64,000 nt of DNA from Halobacillus_A sp043497005 (GTDB taxonomy: Bacteria; Bacillota; Bacilli; Bacillales; Halobacillaceae). Below the pieces are notes generated by a model. That model made no database searches. It was not told the origin of the DNA and saw only the letters and a list, made by a program, of their open reading frames with translations. The stretch lies in NCBI RefSeq assembly GCF_043497005.1, contig NZ_JBIEKE010000002.1:1342930-1406929 (forward strand), read 5' to 3'. The position numbers and the translations under genes are program-made. Positions 51,596 to 60,325 of this stretch are shown here, one piece after another (positions within the stretch are counted from its first letter, which is position 1; every line of letters begins with the position of its first letter).

Positions 51596-52411
51596 ATGGA
51601 AACATGGTCCTTTGTTGATTCCGGTCATTTAACACCAGCCTTAAATATGGCGTTAGATGAAGCCTTGATGAATTGGCATAGTGAAGGAAAAATCCCTCCC
51701 GTACTTCGCTTTTATGGGTGGAAACCCGCAGGACTTTCAGTGGGGTACTTCCAAAAAGTTCAAGGCAGAATTGACTTAGAAGGTGTTAAGAGAAATGGTT
51801 ATGAGTTAGTAAGAAGACAGACCGGCGGACGAGCTGTTCTTCATGATGATGAATTAACATACAGTATAATTGTGTCAGAAGACCATCCCCAAATGCCCGC
51901 TTCAGTAAAAGAAGCTTATCTCGTTCTTTCTCAAGGGCTGCTTGAAGGTTTTAAAAGGCTTAATATTAATGCTGAATTTGCTATTCCTGAAGAAAAGCTG
52001 AATTCTACAGGGTCAGCCGTTTGTTTTGAAGAACCTTCATGGTATGAATTAATAGTAGATGGAAAGAAAGCCGCTGGAAGTGCACAGACGAGAAAAAAAG
52101 GTGTGATTCTTCAGCACGGCTCTATCCCTATTAATGTAGATGAAAACAAGCTGTTTGACATGTTTATTTACAAGAATGAGCGCATTAAAGAGAGAGCCCG
52201 TAAATCTTTTGCAGACAAAGCCATAGCCATTAACGACATTGTTGAGCATGCTGTGGATTACCATACAACGCGGAATGCATTTAAAGCAGGGTTTGAAAAA
52301 GGACTTAATATTGAACTTCAGCCTCTCGAAATTAGCGAAGCCCAATGGAAAGAGATTTATGATCTTGCTGAGAAAAAATACAGTAGTGATGAGTGGAATT
52401 ATTCCAGATAA
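51596..52411 (+). CDS. lipM: Octanoyl-[GcvH]:protein N-octanoyltransferase LipM
   Basis: Protein of 271 aa in the biotin/lipoate A/B ligase fold. Close to B. subtilis LipM, which moves octanoate from acyl carrier protein to GcvH. Seen: FVDSGHLTPALNMALDEALMNWHSEGKIPPVLRFYGW, RRQTGGRAVLHDDELTYS, and the catalytic Cys143 in SAVCFEEPSWYEL, followed by AAGSAQTRKKGVILQHGS. The Cys distinguishes LipM from ATP-using lipoate ligases. It sits 18 nt upstream of lipA, forming a lipoate synthesis operon. Confidence 0.92.
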   Translation: METWSFVDSGHLTPALNMALDEALMNWHSEGKIPPVLRFYGWKPAGLSVGYFQKVQGRIDLEGVKRNGYELVRRQTGGRAVLHDDELTYSIIVSEDHPQMPASVKEAYLVLSQGLLEGFKRLNINAEFAIPEEKLNSTGSAVCFEEPSWYELIVDGKKAAGSAQTRKKGVILQHGSIPINVDENKLFDMFIYKNERIKERARKSFADKAIAINDIVEHAVDYHTTRNAFKAGFEKGLNIELQPLEISEAQWKEIYDLAEKKYSSDEWNYSR

Positions 52412-52429
52412 TAAAAGGAGACGATGCAA

Positions 52430-53374
52430 GTGGCAAAAAAAGACGAATACATACGTAAACCCGATTGGTTAAAAATTAAGATTAATACGAATAAATCCTA
52501 TACCGGCTTGAAAAAATTAATGCGCGAGAAAAAACTTAATACGGTTTGTGAAGAAGCACGCTGTCCGAACATTCATGAATGCTGGAGCGAACGTAAAACA
52601 GCAACATTTATGATTCTTGGCGATACATGTACACGCGGCTGCCGCTTTTGTGCTGTAAAGACAGGACTGCCTAATGAACTAGATTGGGGAGAGCCTGAAC
52701 GGGTGGCTGAATCTGTAGAAATTATGGGATTAAAACACGTGGTCGTGACAGCTGTAGCACGCGACGATCTTAAAGACGGCGGAGCAGCCGTTTTTGGTGA
52801 AACTGTTAAAGCCATACGCCGTCGTGTCCCTGGTTGTACCGTTGAAATTCTTCCATCTGATATGAAAGGGGACTATGATAGTCTTCATACCCTCATGGGC
52901 GGGGAACCTGACATTTTCAACCACAACATTGAAACCGTGCGTCGTCTAACAAAAAAAGTGCGTGCCCGTGCGATGTATGACCGTTCCCTAGAGTTATTGC
53001 GCCGAGTAAAAGAAATTCGCCCTGATACACCAACGAAATCCAGTCTTATGGTCGGACTAGGTGAAACGAAAGAAGAAATCATGCAAGCTATGGATGATCT
53101 TCTTGCTCACAATGTAGATATTATGACGATCGGCCAATACCTGCAGCCAACAAAAAAACATTTAAATGTCGAACGTTACTACCATCCTGATGAATTTGAA
53201 GAATTAAAACAAATTGCAATGGAAAAAGGATTTAAACACTGTGAAGCAGGCCCGATGGTTCGTTCATCCTATCATGCCGATGAGCAAGTGAATGAAACTT
53301 CTGCTCAGCGCCGTATCAAATACATGCAAGGCTATGAGTCTCAAGGCGAAACACTAGATAAAACAACATTTTAA
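52430..53374 (+). CDS. lipA: Lipoyl synthase
   Basis: Radical SAM enzyme of 314 aa inserting two sulfurs into protein-bound octanoyl groups. Auxiliary cluster Cys40/Cys45/Cys51 (CEEARCPNIHEC) and radical SAM cluster Cys67/Cys71/Cys74 (CTRGCRFC) are intact; the C-terminal RSSY Ser ligand is present (PMVRSSYHADEQ). GTG at 52430 is preferred over ATG at 52424: AAGGAG is then 9 nt away and the protein begins AKKDE as in B. subtilis LipA. Follows lipM; ends in the repeated terminator cassette. Confidence 0.95.
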   Translation: MAKKDEYIRKPDWLKIKINTNKSYTGLKKLMREKKLNTVCEEARCPNIHECWSERKTATFMILGDTCTRGCRFCAVKTGLPNELDWGEPERVAESVEIMGLKHVVVTAVARDDLKDGGAAVFGETVKAIRRRVPGCTVEILPSDMKGDYDSLHTLMGGEPDIFNHNIETVRRLTKKVRARAMYDRSLELLRRVKEIRPDTPTKSSLMVGLGETKEEIMQAMDDLLAHNVDIMTIGQYLQPTKKHLNVERYYHPDEFEELKQIAMEKGFKHCEAGPMVRSSYHADEQVNETSAQRRIKYMQGYESQGETLDKTTF

Positions 53375-53763
53375 CTATTGGAAGAGCACGGGACAAAATT
53401 GAATAAAACATAAAATAATCCGAATGATTTTGCAGAAATCAGTTCGGATTATTTTATGTTAAAGAGAATTCACACTATCGCTCCGCAAAATGCTTCGCTA
53501 ATAATCTGCGTTTATACAAATATTCGGTCTTTGACATCACTGCTTTAATTATGTCACAGCCCCCAGCTTCCTATATTAGATTGCTGCGAAAAGTCACTTT
53601 CTCAGTACCTTGTCCATATGGAAACAGCTTTTGTAGCGGGGCATTCATTCTACGTAGGTTTCAAAAGCCGATTTTGATCAAAGGTACAGAAAAAGTGCCT
53701 CCTCCTGCACACAGGAGACATTCCGTCTTGGTCCACGGAAAGCGACCTTTATAAGAGTTTTTC
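53375..53763. other. Intergenic repeat region after lipA
   Basis: No supported gene. It holds the terminator cassette (53390-53460) and, near 53695-53750, a decayed palindromic element with CTCCTGC and CACGGAAAGCGACC similar to the repeat at 49081-49195. A 67-codon frame here is rejected. Confidence 0.5.
53390..53460 (+). repeat. Terminator cassette, copy 3 (after lipA)
   Basis: GGGACAAAATTGAATAAA then a perfect 18-bp hairpin (AACATAAAATAATCCGAA and complement, 53407-53460). Same unit and same sense, relative to the upstream gene, as at 19090-19154 and 27509-27571. Confidence 0.8.
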
Positions 53764-54444
53764 TTATTCTTCTTCGGCTTGTTCTTGTTCATTTATTTCT
53801 TCTGTTTCTTCAGCTTCTTCCTCTTCAACCTCTTCTTCTGATTCGTCCTCTTGTTTTTCCTCACCTGAGTCCGTGTCTTCTTTCTTATCTTCCTTTTCTT
53901 CTGCAGGGGACTCTTCTTCTGTTTTATTTGTCGTCTTCTCAGTTTGTTGTTCTTCAGTCGTGCCTTCTGAGGAAGAAGTGTCAGAACTTGAGGAGGATGA
54001 TTCTGTTACATTTGAAGAGCTTGAAGAGGATGAGGTATTCGATGAACCTGAAAAACTCGATGAGTTAGCACTTGACGGAGCAGAGCTGGGACGACTGGGA
54101 GTGCTTGGGGGTTCTGGTGCATAAACTTCCTCTTCAGCATTTTCAATGTATGTAGACTCCTCGGTGGTGGTCGAACCATCAGGGTTAACTTGTTCCTCTG
54201 TCTGCTCGTCAATTTCTTCATTTCCCTCCATCTCTTCAACTTCTTCTTCTAAATCATCAACCTCATTTTCAGGAATTTCACCATTAATTTCCTCTTCAGG
54301 TAACTCCTTTTCCTCTAATTCTTGACTTTCAATTTTTTCAAGCGTTACTTCAATAGGATCACTTTCTTCTGCCTGGCTCGATCCACATGCCGAAACAAAC
54401 AAGAGAACAGCACCAGCGGCGAAGTAACCTGTGGCTTTCTTCAT
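53764..54444 (-). CDS. Very acidic, Ser-rich lipoprotein, 226 aa
   Basis: Signal peptide with lipobox VSAC (Cys20), then a low-complexity protein: Glu-rich residues 28-90, a Pro/Ser-rich then Ser-only tract about 112-160 (GSSNTSSSSSSSN), and a Glu/Lys/Thr-rich tail to the end. No folded domain is evident; it looks like an extended surface or spore-associated stalk. ATG at 54444 is chosen with AAAGGA 9 nt upstream. Not recognised as a family. Real coding is supported by the lipobox and ribosome binding site; repetitive codons make length variation likely. Confidence 0.75.
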   Translation of the reverse strand: MKKATGYFAAGAVLLFVSACGSSQAEESDPIEVTLEKIESQELEEKELPEEEINGEIPENEVDDLEEEVEEMEGNEEIDEQTEEQVNPDGSTTTEESTYIENAEEEVYAPEPPSTPSRPSSAPSSANSSSFSGSSNTSSSSSSSNVTESSSSSSDTSSSEGTTEEQQTEKTTNKTEEESPAEEKEDKKEDTDSGEEKQEDESEEEVEEEEAEETEEINEQEQAEEE

Positions 54445-54626
54445 CCACATCAATCCTTTCAAAATAGAAATAATATGTAAGATTATGTCGTATTTATTTT
54501 ACCAATTATACCATACTCTACCTTTAGAAAAAGCTGCTTTAAAATAAGAGTAAGATATTCTATTGTTCGCTTGACCCTGTAGTTCACATCCGATTGTTTA
54601 TTGCTTAGATTTAATAGAGCTATAGA

Positions 54627-54655
54627 AAAAAGATCGTCAGAATAGACGATCTTTT
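54627..54655 (-). terminator. Terminator of the Gly/Tyr/Pro-rich protein gene
   Basis: Stem AAAAGATCGTC/GACGATCTTTT directly at the stop codon, with further T residues on the minus strand. Confidence 0.75.
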
Positions 54656-54920
54656 ACCAATAATAACCTCCATAAGGGTAATAAGGGGGCGGAGGTCCAG
54701 GTGGTCCATAATAAGGAGTTGGCGGGTAATAGCCTCCGCCTCCGCCTCCGCCTCCGCCATAAAATGGCGGAAATATGGCGCTTCCTAATAATCCTCCTAA
54801 AAAGCCTCCCACAAAAGGCCCTCCGATAAAGCCTCCAAAAAAACGGTCATCTTCATGTTCATACCCGTAAGGTTCTAAGATACGCATATCATCTTGCATG
54901 TCGTACGAATAAGGCAGCAT
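54654..54920 (-). CDS. Gly/Tyr/Pro-rich small protein, possible spore coat component, 88 aa
   Basis: N-terminal acidic segment (1-27, tyrosine-rich), a Gly/Phe segment (FFGGFIGGPFVGGFLGGLLG, 27-46) that could insert in a membrane or aggregate, nine consecutive glycines at about 55-63, then a PYYGPPGPPPPYYPYGGYYW tail. The pattern resembles small Tyr/Gly-rich spore coat or surface proteins, but no family match is certain. GGAGGG precedes the ATG and a terminator follows, so it is a one-gene unit. Confidence 0.7.
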   Translation of the reverse strand: MLPYSYDMQDDMRILEPYGYEHEDDRFFGGFIGGPFVGGFLGGLLGSAIFPPFYGGGGGGGGGYYPPTPYYGPPGPPPPYYPYGGYYW

Positions 54921-55110
54921 GTCATCCCTCCATTGTAAAGCGGGTTCTTTACCTACATTTCAACATATGTCCCAATCCTGGGTTATGTATGGGCGAAAAG
55001 CTCGGACTTTTTAATTAATAACTGACAAACAATTCACATCAACCTAAAAATGGGGTATAATAACACTCATCAATGCTTGTCTGTTCAGCTATTAAAGGAG
55101 GCCGCTATAC

Positions 55111-55206
55111 ATGAAATTAACTTTAATTATTCTAGTGTGCGTAACATACTTAGTGTCGATTTTTTCTGCTGGCTACGATGTAAAGCCAGGTCGTCCAAAA
55201 AAATAG
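55111..55206 (+). CDS. Small membrane peptide, 31 aa
   Basis: ATG preceded by AAAGGAGGCC (9 nt spacing). A single hydrophobic helix (LTLIILVCVTYLVSIFSAG) is followed by a basic tail VKPGRPKK and a stop, then a strong terminator 10 nt later. The full gene-like context (ribosome binding site, one helix, positive-inside tail, terminator) argues that it is real. Function unknown. Confidence 0.6.
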   Translation: MKLTLIILVCVTYLVSIFSAGYDVKPGRPKK

Positions 55207-55215
55207 TCCATAACT

Positions 55216-55250
55216 AAAAAACGCACCTCTTTTATAGAGGTGCGTTTTTT
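55216..55250. terminator. Bidirectional terminator between the 31-aa peptide gene and trmL
   Basis: Perfect stem AAAAAACGCACCTC/GAGGTGCGTTTTTT serving both converging genes. Confidence 0.9.
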
Positions 55251-55726
55251 CACTTAATTAATTGAGGAAATCCTTGCTGCTTTAACGCATCAAAAAGAAT
55301 AATAGAAGCTGTATTTGCTAAATTCAAAGATCTTACTTTATCAGTCATTGGAATCCGAAGGCATCGATCTTCTAACCCTTCTAACAATTGCTTAGGAATT
55401 CCATCCGTTTCTCTGCCAAAGACGAAAAACAATTCTTGCTCTACATCGCTAAAATCAAAATCAGCATAGGATTTTGTCCCAAAGTTCTCTATATAAAAGA
55501 ATTCTCCGGCTGGATACTTTTCATACAAATCATCAATTGAATCATAATAATGAATCGTAACATCATGCCAGTAATCTAAGCCAGCTCTGCGCAGCATTTT
55601 ATCATCTGTTGAAAACCCCAGCGGGCGAATGAGATGAAGCTGGGTATTTGTTGCTAAGCAGGTACGTGCGATGTTCCCCGTATTTGCAGGAATCTCTGGT
55701 TGAAATAAAACAATATGATTGGCCAT
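55250..55726 (-). CDS. trmL: tRNA (cytidine(34)-2'-O)-methyltransferase TrmL
   Basis: SPOUT methyltransferase of 158 aa (formerly CspR). Modifies the wobble base of tRNA-Leu. Motifs: NHIVLFQPEIPANTGNIARTCLATN at the N-terminus and the SAM-binding knot FGRETDGIP ... RIPMTDKVRSLNLANTASIILFDALKQ. ATG at 55726 with GAGGTG 6 nt upstream. Follows yhbB by 51 nt in the same order as B. subtilis yhbB-cspR. Confidence 0.93.
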   Translation of the reverse strand: MANHIVLFQPEIPANTGNIARTCLATNTQLHLIRPLGFSTDDKMLRRAGLDYWHDVTIHYYDSIDDLYEKYPAGEFFYIENFGTKSYADFDFSDVEQELFFVFGRETDGIPKQLLEGLEDRCLRIPMTDKVRSLNLANTASIILFDALKQQGFPQLIK

Positions 55727-55777
55727 TCTTCTCACCTCGTTCTCTACGTCATCAACTAGATAATTATATCACATCAA

Positions 55778-56641
55778 TCAACCGCCAATGTGAAAAAATT
55801 TATATTGAATATTTGAGGTGTACGCTGTAGAATCTGTGTATTTCCAATAGCGCTGTCGGCTATTGGTCGTGTGTGCATTTACTAATGGCTCTCCCTGGCT
55901 GTCTTTATTCACCACAATCGTCGTGTGATCAAAACGGCCGTCACCTTGAAAATCATAGCAGATAATATCTCCAGGTGAAAGCTGATAGGCTTCTGCAGCT
56001 TCGCTTGCGGCAAGGCCTTTTCTTGCTCCACTTAGATACCAGCGCAATGAATGAGCCACGGACCAGCTGTAGCTCCAATTGTTGTTCTTACTTCCATACC
56101 ACCATCCCCTGCCACGATTCGGCTGCCCCCACATGGGTGCTCCTCCAGCTCGTAAGCATTGTGAAATGTAATTAGTACAATCTACGTCAAAATGTTTATA
56201 AGCTGGGTTATAGCTGTCCCACCATTCCTCCGCATACCGAACCGCCTCTCGTCGATTATAATTGAACGGCGCTCGATCCTCCTCATTTTTTTCTATAAAT
56301 TGGGGAGTTAAATATGTTTTATTGGGAGAAAGAAGTTTTTCTGTCAACGTTGTTTGCTCGACCACCTCTCCCGCTTCTAAATGTGCTCGACATGGATAGA
56401 CACCCTCTTCTAAATAGGATCTCCTCCCATCTTTAATATAGAGATGAATAGAAAGCAGATAATCGAAATATTGGGCTCTGTCATATGTAATTCGATGGTA
56501 CGGGCGTATCGAGAACGTGGCCCTTTTCAGTATCTGTCCTCTTTCCATCATCGCTTGCACTTTGCGCTGCAGCCACACTTCTTCTTCCTGCGTTAATAAA
56601 CGATTGATAATATCCTCCCAATACATTTGGATTGTATTCAT
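55778..56641 (-). CDS. yhbB: YhbB-like putative amidase (Amidase_6)
   Basis: Protein of 287 aa. N-terminal helical segment 1-125 without a clear signal peptide, then an Amidase_6 domain (about 128-285) with the expected Cys155 (DCTNYISQ) and His239 (FDHTTIV) of a papain-like NlpC-type active site. Probably hydrolyses peptides, perhaps in the spore or cell wall. Gene order yhbB-trmL matches B. subtilis. AGGAGGGG precedes the ATG. Confidence 0.85.
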   Translation of the reverse strand: MNTIQMYWEDIINRLLTQEEEVWLQRKVQAMMERGQILKRATFSIRPYHRITYDRAQYFDYLLSIHLYIKDGRRSYLEEGVYPCRAHLEAGEVVEQTTLTEKLLSPNKTYLTPQFIEKNEEDRAPFNYNRREAVRYAEEWWDSYNPAYKHFDVDCTNYISQCLRAGGAPMWGQPNRGRGWWYGSKNNNWSYSWSVAHSLRWYLSGARKGLAASEAAEAYQLSPGDIICYDFQGDGRFDHTTIVVNKDSQGEPLVNAHTTNSRQRYWKYTDSTAYTSNIQYKFFHIGG

Positions 56642-56698
56642 TGCCTATCCCCTCCTGTTCTACCACTATATGAACAAAGAAAGAAAACCATACAAAAA

Positions 56699-56720
56699 AA
56701 CTCCCTAAGCATAGGGAGTT
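56699..56720 (-). terminator. Terminator of ogt
   Basis: Stem AACTCCCT/AGGGAGTT followed on the minus strand by TTTTTTGT. Confidence 0.85.
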
Positions 56721-56722
56721 AG

Positions 56723-57271
56723 TTATCCTTTAACTTTCATCCTATGACGATAGGATTCAAGCTCTAATAATTGTCTTTTGCGATGTAAACCACCTGCATA
56801 GCCGACAAGCTTTCCATTACTGCCAATTACTCGGTGACAAGGCACAACGATGGAAAATGGGTTTTTATTGATCGCTCCACCTACAGCTCGAACAGATTGA
56901 GAAGCCTGTAACGCCAAGGCAATGTCTTTATAAGATTTCGTCTCACCCAGTGGGATATGCTCGATCAGAGCTCTCCACACGCTTTTTTGAAAAGGGGTAC
57001 CATAACAAATTAGAGGGAGAGTAAATGTTTCTCGTTCTCTTGCAAAATATTCCTGAAGCTCTTTAGCAGCTTGCTTCGCATACTCATGTTCAGGCAGATG
57101 TGTAAATGAGCTTCTGAGCAGATGTTTTTTTGTCCATGAGTGATAAAAAGAATGCAGTTCTTCAAATCGTCCATAGTCCACTCGCAGAATTCCTTCATCG
57201 GTAGCTAAGATTGTTAAATCTCCGACGGGTGTATCCATCACATCGTAATAGATCATGGATTGAGTGCTCAT
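56723..57271 (-). CDS. ogt: Methylated-DNA-protein cysteine methyltransferase
   Basis: Suicide DNA-repair enzyme of 182 aa that removes methyl groups from O6-methylguanine. Active-site Cys145 in the PCHRVIG motif; the DNA-binding helix includes RAVGGAINKNP. N-terminal RNase H-like domain as in Ogt. GAGGGG precedes the ATG. It follows queG by 70 nt on the same strand and ends in a strong terminator. Confidence 0.93.
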   Translation of the reverse strand: MSTQSMIYYDVMDTPVGDLTILATDEGILRVDYGRFEELHSFYHSWTKKHLLRSSFTHLPEHEYAKQAAKELQEYFARERETFTLPLICYGTPFQKSVWRALIEHIPLGETKSYKDIALALQASQSVRAVGGAINKNPFSIVVPCHRVIGSNGKLVGYAGGLHRKRQLLELESYRHRMKVKG

Positions 57272-57341
57272 ATAAAACCCCTCTAACTAACAGTTTTTTC
57301 TATTATACAAAACCTATTATATTCTGAAAAGGGAGATTCGT

Positions 57342-58475
57342 TTATCTTTCTTCAAATTGAAGCCCTTTTTCCATTTCATATAACACCTGTTCATCCTCTT
57401 CCTTTTCAATCGCTTGTTCAATCGCTTGGAAACACACCGAGGTTCCAATCTTACCTAGAGAATAAGCTGCAGTTCCACGAATAACCGGACGCGGGTCCTT
57501 TTCCATGAGACGAACTAATTCATCAATGGCGGCTTCTTCCCGGTAATGACCAAGGGCAAGAATCGCATTACGCTGAATCGGCTTTTTCCCCCGCCAAGAT
57601 CCAGACATGGAACCAAACTTCTCTTTAAATTCACGGTTACTTACCGACAGAAGTGGAATTAACTGCGGCTTTACAACTTCTGGATCTGGTTCAAATTCTT
57701 CGTGATTGTGAAAGTCTTTCTTTTTATTTTTAGGACAAACAGTCTGGCATGTGTCACATCCGTATAAACGATTCCCTATTTTCGTGCGGAACTCTTCCGG
57801 CAGAAAATCCTTTGTCTGCGTTAAAAAGGCAATACAGCGCTGTGCATTTAACTGCCCGCCCTGGACCAGCGCATCCGTAGGACATGTATCCACACAAATA
57901 TTACAATCCCCACAACTGTCATCTACTGGTTCATCTGGAGCAAAAGGTATATTGGTCACGATTTCCGCTAAATAAACATAAGATCCAAATTCCGGAGTAA
58001 TAATCGCACAGTTCTTTCCACTAAAGCCGATACCTGCTCGTTCAGCAACCGCACGGTCTGATAATTCTCCGGTATCAACCATTGATTTTAATTCAACTTC
58101 AGGAAGGCGCTGTTTTAAAAATGATCCCAGCTGATTCAATTTATCTCTTAAAACATCGTGATAATCACGGCCCCATGAAGCACGCGCAAATACCCCCCTG
58201 CGCTCTCCCTTCTTACTCTTAGGAGCATTCTCCATTTTAGATGGGTAAGCCAGTGCAATCGAGATGATCGATTGCGCTTCAGGAAGCAGTCGGTCTGGCT
58301 CTGCACGCTCCTCCGGCGAACCTTTTTCAAAGCCAGATTGATAGCCAAGGGCTTGCTGTCGTTGAAGTCTCGCTTTTAGTTCACCAAATACATCAGCAGA
58401 GGCAAACCCTATCTTATCGATGCCGATTTCCTTACTGTACGCGATCACTTCGTCTTTAAATTGATGATAATCCAC
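57342..58475 (-). CDS. queG: Epoxyqueuosine reductase QueG
   Basis: Cobalamin-dependent iron-sulfur enzyme of 377 aa for the last step of queuosine synthesis in tRNA. Seen: VDTGELSDRAVAERAGIGFSGKN (catalytic Asp region), two 4Fe-4S motifs CGDCNICVDTCPTDAL and CDTCQTVCPKN, and C-terminal HEAT-like repeats (about 300-370) that bind tRNA. GTG start with AAAGGAGGT 7 nt upstream. Equivalent of B. subtilis YhbA. Only 21 nt after the ABC-class ATPase gene. Confidence 0.94.
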   Translation of the reverse strand: MDYHQFKDEVIAYSKEIGIDKIGFASADVFGELKARLQRQQALGYQSGFEKGSPEERAEPDRLLPEAQSIISIALAYPSKMENAPKSKKGERRGVFARASWGRDYHDVLRDKLNQLGSFLKQRLPEVELKSMVDTGELSDRAVAERAGIGFSGKNCAIITPEFGSYVYLAEIVTNIPFAPDEPVDDSCGDCNICVDTCPTDALVQGGQLNAQRCIAFLTQTKDFLPEEFRTKIGNRLYGCDTCQTVCPKNKKKDFHNHEEFEPDPEVVKPQLIPLLSVSNREFKEKFGSMSGSWRGKKPIQRNAILALGHYREEAAIDELVRLMEKDPRPVIRGTAAYSLGKIGTSVCFQAIEQAIEKEEDEQVLYEMEKGLQFEER

Positions 58476-58496
58476 CTTGACTACCTCCTTTCTAAT

Positions 58497-60203
58497 CTAT
58501 CGAATATCCTTCACCTTTGCCGTGCGTATCCGGTTTAAGGCTGCTGCAATTTCATAACGGCGTGGTCTTGCTAACTCTCCAGGATGCTGATCCTTATATG
58601 GAGCAAACGAAGCCAGCCCTTCCTTATTTAATTGATTGTCAATTTGATCAAGAAGCTGTGATAAAGGCTGCTGTTTACTCAACAGACCTTTTTTATATAA
58701 ATGCATGATCAGGTCAGCAATCATCCTAGTCTGTGAAGCATCAACAAGCTGTTCGACTCCATCTAAATCTATTTCAGTAGAGCCCATAAGAATTAATGTT
58801 CTTCCTTTGGCTTGTACTTTTTCCTTCTTCCCTTTTCGAGCTTGAATTGATTGCGGCAGAAAATGTCGTGAAGGTAAACGGCCAAATCCTTCCTCAGTCA
58901 TTTGACGCTTACTCGGAAATTTTCCTGCAATTTCCTTTGCCCGATTGGTCACATTATAAGGTACATACTGATCCATCATAATGACGTCGTCGGCTTCTGA
59001 GAAATAATCACCGGAACCGCCCATGACTAACACAGTAGACACATCTAGTTCATCTCTTAAGCTTTTAATTTTATCAATAAACGGCGTAATCGGTTCTTTC
59101 TCACGCACCACTAACTCCTGCATCCGCTCGTCACGGATCATAAAGTTGGTGGCACTCGTATCTTCATCAATCAGTAAAGAACGTGCTCCCGCTTCAACAG
59201 CCTCAATAACATTAGCTGCCTGAGAAGTACTGCCACTCGCATTCTCAGTAGAAAACTGGGTAGTATCGGCTCCACGAGGCAGATTTTTAATAAATGGAGA
59301 GATATCCACGTTTGTTACCCGGCGCCCGTCTTCCGCACGAACCTTTACAGCCGACGGATCAGTTAAAACAAACTCACGGCCATCCCCCTTAATATGAGGA
59401 TAAACTCCACGCTCTATCGCATTCAACAGGGTACTTTTACCATGATAACCCCCTCCGACAATTAAAACAATGCCCTTAGAGAGACCCAGTCCTGTTAAAG
59501 GCTCTTCGCGATGAGGAACGTCAATCGATACTCGATTGGCTTCTGGACTGCTGAACGGAATTGCATCCTTCATCGGACGATCACTAACTCCGCTGGCTCT
59601 TGGTAAAATGGAGTCATCTGCGATGAAAGAGATGAGATTGTCCTCTTTCATTTTAGTTAAAATCGCATCATGCTGATCAGCCAGCTCAACAAACTCCCAA
59701 ATCTCTTGATCTTTGAGCGCCAGGATGGAATCTTTAATAAGATTAGGCACGACGGTGAAGAACAGTTTATCTGCCTCTTTCCCATTAATTCGACGACCAT
59801 TGGCAGGCAGTCCAACCGTCAAACAAACCGTAATTTGATCATCATCTACACTGACAGCGGTACGTTCTAAAATCTCCTGCTTCGGTCGATCAATGGAAAC
59901 CATTCCGCTTTTCCCAGAGCCCCGTACATTCGGACGGCCCTTCTCAAGTACCTCTGCTACTTTACGAGCGAGAACATCCTCCGTATACGTCTGCCTGCTC
60001 TTTGTCTCTATCCACTGAGCGTCAACTTTCTTTATCTTCCGGGGTATTTGCACACGAATTTTAGAAGGAGCAGCAAACGGGTCCCCTTGCACGTAATCCA
60101 CTTTTAACTGATAGGAAGAGAACGAATAACTCCCTTGAATTTGTTTGTATCCTTTGTAGCTTTTACCGTCAATTTGTTGTAGTACATTTTTTAGTCGATT
60201 CAT
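58497..60203 (-). CDS. Predicted ATPase of the ABC class (PF09818 type)
   Basis: Protein of 568 aa. Central P-loop GGGYHGKSTLLNAIERGVYPHIKGDGRE at about 250, followed by family-specific blocks DISPFIKNLPRGADTTQFSTENASGSTSQAANVIEAVEAGARSLLIDEDTSATNFMIRD and MGGSGDYFSEADDVIMMDQY. No membrane segment, so not a transporter; the cellular role is unknown. It is directly upstream of queG, a pairing that may only reflect transcription. Confidence 0.88.
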   Translation of the reverse strand: MNRLKNVLQQIDGKSYKGYKQIQGSYSFSSYQLKVDYVQGDPFAAPSKIRVQIPRKIKKVDAQWIETKSRQTYTEDVLARKVAEVLEKGRPNVRGSGKSGMVSIDRPKQEILERTAVSVDDDQITVCLTVGLPANGRRINGKEADKLFFTVVPNLIKDSILALKDQEIWEFVELADQHDAILTKMKEDNLISFIADDSILPRASGVSDRPMKDAIPFSSPEANRVSIDVPHREEPLTGLGLSKGIVLIVGGGYHGKSTLLNAIERGVYPHIKGDGREFVLTDPSAVKVRAEDGRRVTNVDISPFIKNLPRGADTTQFSTENASGSTSQAANVIEAVEAGARSLLIDEDTSATNFMIRDERMQELVVREKEPITPFIDKIKSLRDELDVSTVLVMGGSGDYFSEADDVIMMDQYVPYNVTNRAKEIAGKFPSKRQMTEEGFGRLPSRHFLPQSIQARKGKKEKVQAKGRTLILMGSTEIDLDGVEQLVDASQTRMIADLIMHLYKKGLLSKQQPLSQLLDQIDNQLNKEGLASFAPYKDQHPGELARPRRYEIAAALNRIRTAKVKDIR

Positions 60204-60254
60204 CTTAGTCTCTCCTTTCTCTCTTATTGTTGTAACCGTTTATCATCAATAAAA

Positions 60255-60292
60255 AACGCAATGCCTCGTTTTTTTAAACAAGACACTGCGTT
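60255..60292 (-). terminator. Terminator after tRNA-Gly(TCC)
   Basis: Imperfect stem AACGCAGTGTCTTGTTT paired with AAACGAGGCATTGCGTT, followed on the minus strand by TTTTATTG. Confidence 0.65.
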
Positions 60293-60325
60293 GGTTCACA
60301 TAGTTAGTAAAAATAATAATTGCAA

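Noticed and set aside
19011..53460. CRISPR array
   Set aside because: The repeated units are kilobases apart, each with its own hairpin, and there are no spacers or cas genes.
53551..53754. 67-codon plus-strand frame after lipA
   Set aside because: It lies in the decayed repeat region and lacks a ribosome binding site.
53873..54124. 83-codon acidic plus-strand frame
   Set aside because: Antisense shadow of the Ser/Glu-repeat lipoprotein gene.
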